This document shows positions 61,612 to 64,000 of a DNA stretch of 64,000 bases, one piece after another. How positions within the stretch are numbered: position 1 is the first letter of the stretch; the number at the start of each line of letters is the position of its first letter. Both the position numbers and the translations under genes were made by a program. This DNA comes from an uncultured Pseudodesulfovibrio sp. (GTDB taxonomy: Bacteria > Desulfobacterota > Desulfovibrionia > Desulfovibrionales > Desulfovibrionaceae): positions 1,374,001 through 1,438,000 of the forward strand of contig NZ_OY761823.1 in assembly GCF_963664965.1 (NCBI RefSeq), written 5' to 3'. Below the pieces are notes generated by a model. That model saw only the letters and a list, made by a program, of their open reading frames with translations, searched no databases and was not told the origin of the DNA.

Positions 61612-62472
61612 TTATGTCGCGTGATATTTCAATTCATCAATCAGGCCTTGCATGGCTTGGGTCATGACGGAATCCTTGCGGCGAATGAACATTGTTTGGG
61701 CCTGACTGTATTTGGGGGGGATCGAGTGCATGCGTACCTTGTCTTCCCAACGGAGTTTCTGAACGAATGACACCGCGGCCAGAGTGATGCCCAGACCTGC
61801 CGATACAAAGCCGAGTATCCCTTCCATGGTTCCCATTCCCATTACGGACTTGGGTGCGATGCCATTTTCCTTGGCCCATTTTTCAAGCCTCTGTCTGTAG
61901 AAGGATCCTTTGGGAAAAGTAATGAATTGAGGAGCTGTCAGGTCTTCAAGAGAGTGAATGTCCGGCGCGGTGATGATGGCCAGCTCTTCATCAAAGGCCG
62001 GGTAGCTTTCTATCATGTCGTAGTTGTGTTGTTGCGCTACGAATGCCCCTTCTATCTGGTAATCGAGAACCATTGTGACAAGAGCTTCTGACGGTCCTGT
62101 GGTGAGTTCCAATTCAACCTTGGGGCACTTTTTCTGATAGCGGGATAGCAGGGTGGGCAGGCGGATGGCTGCTGCTGATGCCATCGTCCCAATTGAGAGT
62201 GTTCCCTTGGGTTCTCCGATGTCTTTCACGGAGCGCGTAGCTTCCTTCATCAGTCTTTCAATTTCGTTCGCGTACGGGAGGAGCGTCTTTCCGCTTGCCG
62301 TTAATTCCATTCCCCGGCTTTTTCTGTAGAAGAGCTGTACTTCGAGTTCACTCTCAAGTTGCTTGATTCGTGCGGTTACATTGGATTGTACGCAATTTAA
62401 AATTAGTGCCGATTTTGAAATGCTTCCTTGCTCTGCCACGGTCTTGAAGATGGTTAAGCCCCATACATCCAT
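61612..62472 (-). CDS. LysR-family transcriptional regulator
   Basis: 286 residues behind AGGAGAAAC. N-terminal winged helix (FKTVAEQGSISKSALILNCVQSNVTARIKQLE in outline; SISKSALILNCVQSNVTAR) and a LysR effector domain (GTLSIGTMASAAAIRLP). Same direction as ridA, downstream of nothing recognised. Probable regulator of ridA and the desulfhydrase-like gene. Confidence 0.93.
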   Translation of the reverse strand: MDVWGLTIFKTVAEQGSISKSALILNCVQSNVTARIKQLESELEVQLFYRKSRGMELTASGKTLLPYANEIERLMKEATRSVKDIGEPKGTLSIGTMASAAAIRLPTLLSRYQKKCPKVELELTTGPSEALVTMVLDYQIEGAFVAQQHNYDMIESYPAFDEELAIITAPDIHSLEDLTAPQFITFPKGSFYRQRLEKWAKENGIAPKSVMGMGTMEGILGFVSAGLGITLAAVSFVQKLRWEDKVRMHSIPPKYSQAQTMFIRRKDSVMTQAMQGLIDELKYHAT

Positions 62473-62606
62473 TTGTTTCTCCTGAAATCATAAATAGTGA
62501 TATCGCAATTCATTTTTATTCATTTTTAATGAAGTTAAAATCTGTGTATCAAGATGTCAAAGGTTGAAAGAAAACGGTCTAACTATTTAAATAAAAAGAG
62601 GAAAAA

Positions 62607-62705
62607 ATGAAGACGTTGGCATTTTGGTTTTTGTTTTGTTACGGTTTTTTGGGGTTGCTGATGGGGTTCGTCGGGGTTGGAAATATGATGCAGCATGTTC
62701 TCTGA
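62607..62705 (+). CDS. small hydrophobic protein, 32 aa
   Basis: A very short frame with a strong AAGAGG ribosome site 6-7 bp before ATG 62607. It encodes KTLAFWFLFCYGFLGLLMG and FVGVGNMMQHVL, one membrane helix. I do not recognise it. Could be a small subunit of a membrane complex or a toxin-like peptide; could also be chance. Confidence 0.45.
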   Translation: MKTLAFWFLFCYGFLGLLMGFVGVGNMMQHVL

Positions 62706-64000
62706 GTCTCATCGCACAAAGTGTCGTCCGCCAAGTGTTGGCAAAACGGAAAAAGATGCTTGGGGCGTGGTCACCGTATGAATTGGCGCAATGGCCGCCA
62801 ATACGGATTTAATGAGACTGGAATGCTTGGGTTTTACCCTCCCCCCTTTTTTTTGAGGTTGAATGGCGGTGGCGGGGGGGCGAGAGCGTTGTCAGCCGTG
62901 GTCTGTCTGCAATAGTCTCAACTGTTCCCGTGCCGGCACCCTTGATGCGCTTCTCGCCCATATGGATACGTCATTGCTCACATCAACGGCCCTACTGCTG
63001 GTGAATGATGTACTCAAATCGAGGACCTCGGAGTCGTTTTCGACCATCCTTATGATCCACTGTCCTACTGGATTTGAGGAACATCCCATGAGTGGGCATG
63101 AGTCGGTGTCGGCAGTTCTCCGCACGTCTAAACTGCGGATTTTTGAAAAATATCGAATAATCCTTCGTCAAAAGCCTTGGAGGAGAAAGGATTCTTCGGG
63201 AGATTCCCCTATTAACACTTCACCGTTTATAGTGTAATGGTTGCTGCTATAATGGTGCAAAGGGCGAAAAGAGGGGTTTTTTTTCCTTTTTTCATCCAGA
63301 TTTCTGTAGTTTATCTACTTCAGTCAAAAAGAATCGATTTTCTGGTGATAGACCATGTGGATCGATTTTATGGTGGGAGTGGAGTCTATCCGGACACCGG
63401 GGAGGGTTGTTGCCGGGTGGATTTTAACTCAGGTAAAGACAATGGGAAGCCGGAGCATGGGGTGTGCGTTGATGGCTTCTGATGGGGAAATCTGAGGGAG
63501 TAAGCCGGAATATTTGTTTTGTTGCAGATAATGCCGTGTTGACGGCGTTGTGTGTTGGCCAAACAATGCTATTTTTCAATCTTTCTCGTATGTAACCCTA
63601 TCTGCAAGCAAACGCCTGACCGCATTCTGTGCGTCGGCATTTCGCTCATCACCTCGAAAGCGGGTTCGGCCAGTCGGCAAGGCTGGAGCAAGGCGCACGA
63701 TGCGCGTCTCCATGTCGGCTTGTGTCGCAACCTGTAAGGAATGATTATCTTTGTCTTTATTCTTGAGAAGTTTCTCAGCCTAATCTCCATGGTTTTAGAA
63801 AAATCGTTGATTTTCCCCCCTCCCCAAGGTCTGCTGTATTGAACGTCAGGGCTATGAAAAGGCGACTGTTCACAGAGTCTACGGTTCTGCGTTGGTGGAC
63901 ATTGTATGTGATAGATTGTATGTTTTTAAGCTTTCGTTTTTCAGTGTGATAAGCGCCTGTTTTTATTGAATTTCAATAAATCAGGCTTCCTGAGGGAACA
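62706..64000. other. 1.3-kb stretch without a convincing gene
   Basis: Frames are short (under 125 codons), lack ribosome sites and resemble nothing known to me. On the minus strand about 63581-63781, a 67-codon open stretch without start (ending RRLLADRVTYEKD) could be a gene remnant. Homopolymer runs (T and G) are frequent near 62845-62880 and 63280. Confidence 0.4.

Noticed and set aside
62863-63237. A 124-codon plus-strand frame near the right edge
   Set aside because: Composition looks random, no ribosome site, and it begins within G/T homopolymer runs.
63240-63540. Possible riboswitch (cobalamin-like GCCGG and GGGAG patches)
   Set aside because: Conserved boxes are not in the right order, and no gene follows on either strand within the window.

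Overview
The window looks like a chromosome segment of a free-living, strictly anaerobic, nitrogen-fixing sulfate reducer of the Desulfovibrio/Pseudodesulfovibrio type. This is inferred from a nif operon with nifI1-nifI2 between nifH and nifD, a tungsten-type aldehyde:ferredoxin oxidoreductase, a D-lactate-type dehydrogenase next to ferredoxin-linked 2-oxoacid oxidation, a TRAP transporter, and several sigma-54 promoters and activators. No 16S rRNA or other taxonomic marker is present, so the assignment is by gene content only.

Layout. 1-3479 (minus): an oligopeptide-type ABC permease pair, a GNAT acetyltransferase and the start of an exported alginate-lyase-family protein that runs off the left edge. 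3632-3707: tRNA-Ala(GGC). 3659-13595: a 9.9-kb AT-richer integrative island, bounded by a 49-bp direct repeat of the tRNA 3' end. It carries a tyrosine integrase, an excisionase-like protein, a DUF4258-like module, an unknown-protein/PIN-nuclease pair and a probable defence operon (Mrr-like nuclease, small acidic protein, GIY-YIG nuclease, large AAA ATPase with a CPxC hook-like motif). 13778-17191 (minus): nifV, modA, modB and a repeat-containing unknown. 17515-28297 (plus): nifH-nifI1-nifI2-nifD-nifK, a NifB-like protein without radical-SAM cysteines, a [2Fe-2S] ferredoxin, a GNAT protein, nifE-nifN-nifB. nifA lies convergently behind it. Divergent sigma-54 promoters drive nifV and nifH.

30274-32924: a PHP-domain phosphoesterase, an archaeal-type phosphoglycerate mutase and an NMN-type adenylyltransferase. 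33500-44025 (minus): a likely long operon under a divergent IclR regulator, encoding a four-subunit 2-oxoacid:ferredoxin oxidoreductase, an ADP-forming acyl-CoA synthetase, MFS, sodium-symporter and SMR transporters, and a two-subunit FAD/Fe-S 2-hydroxyacid dehydrogenase. Together these would take up a hydroxy- or oxoacid, oxidise it to acyl-CoA and recover ATP. 45691-52093 (minus): aldehyde:ferredoxin oxidoreductase, a Tat-signal ferredoxin-like protein, and an NtrC-type response regulator with a PAS histidine kinase. 52850-62472 (minus): a divergent GAPDH, a GntR regulator, glutamate racemase, an unknown protein, a three-gene TRAP transporter, a D-cysteine desulfhydrase-like enzyme, RidA and a LysR regulator, together suggesting amino-acid (perhaps D-amino-acid) use. 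The last 1.3 kb has no convincing gene.

The most interesting items are the radical-SAM-dead NifB paralogue inside the nif operon, the multi-nuclease/ATPase operon in the tRNA island, two decayed copies of the tRNA attachment sequence at about 45.4 and 52.4 kb (which raise the possibility that the nif region was once part of a larger island), a perfect 48-bp palindrome upstream of the AOR operon, and two very small predicted membrane proteins.
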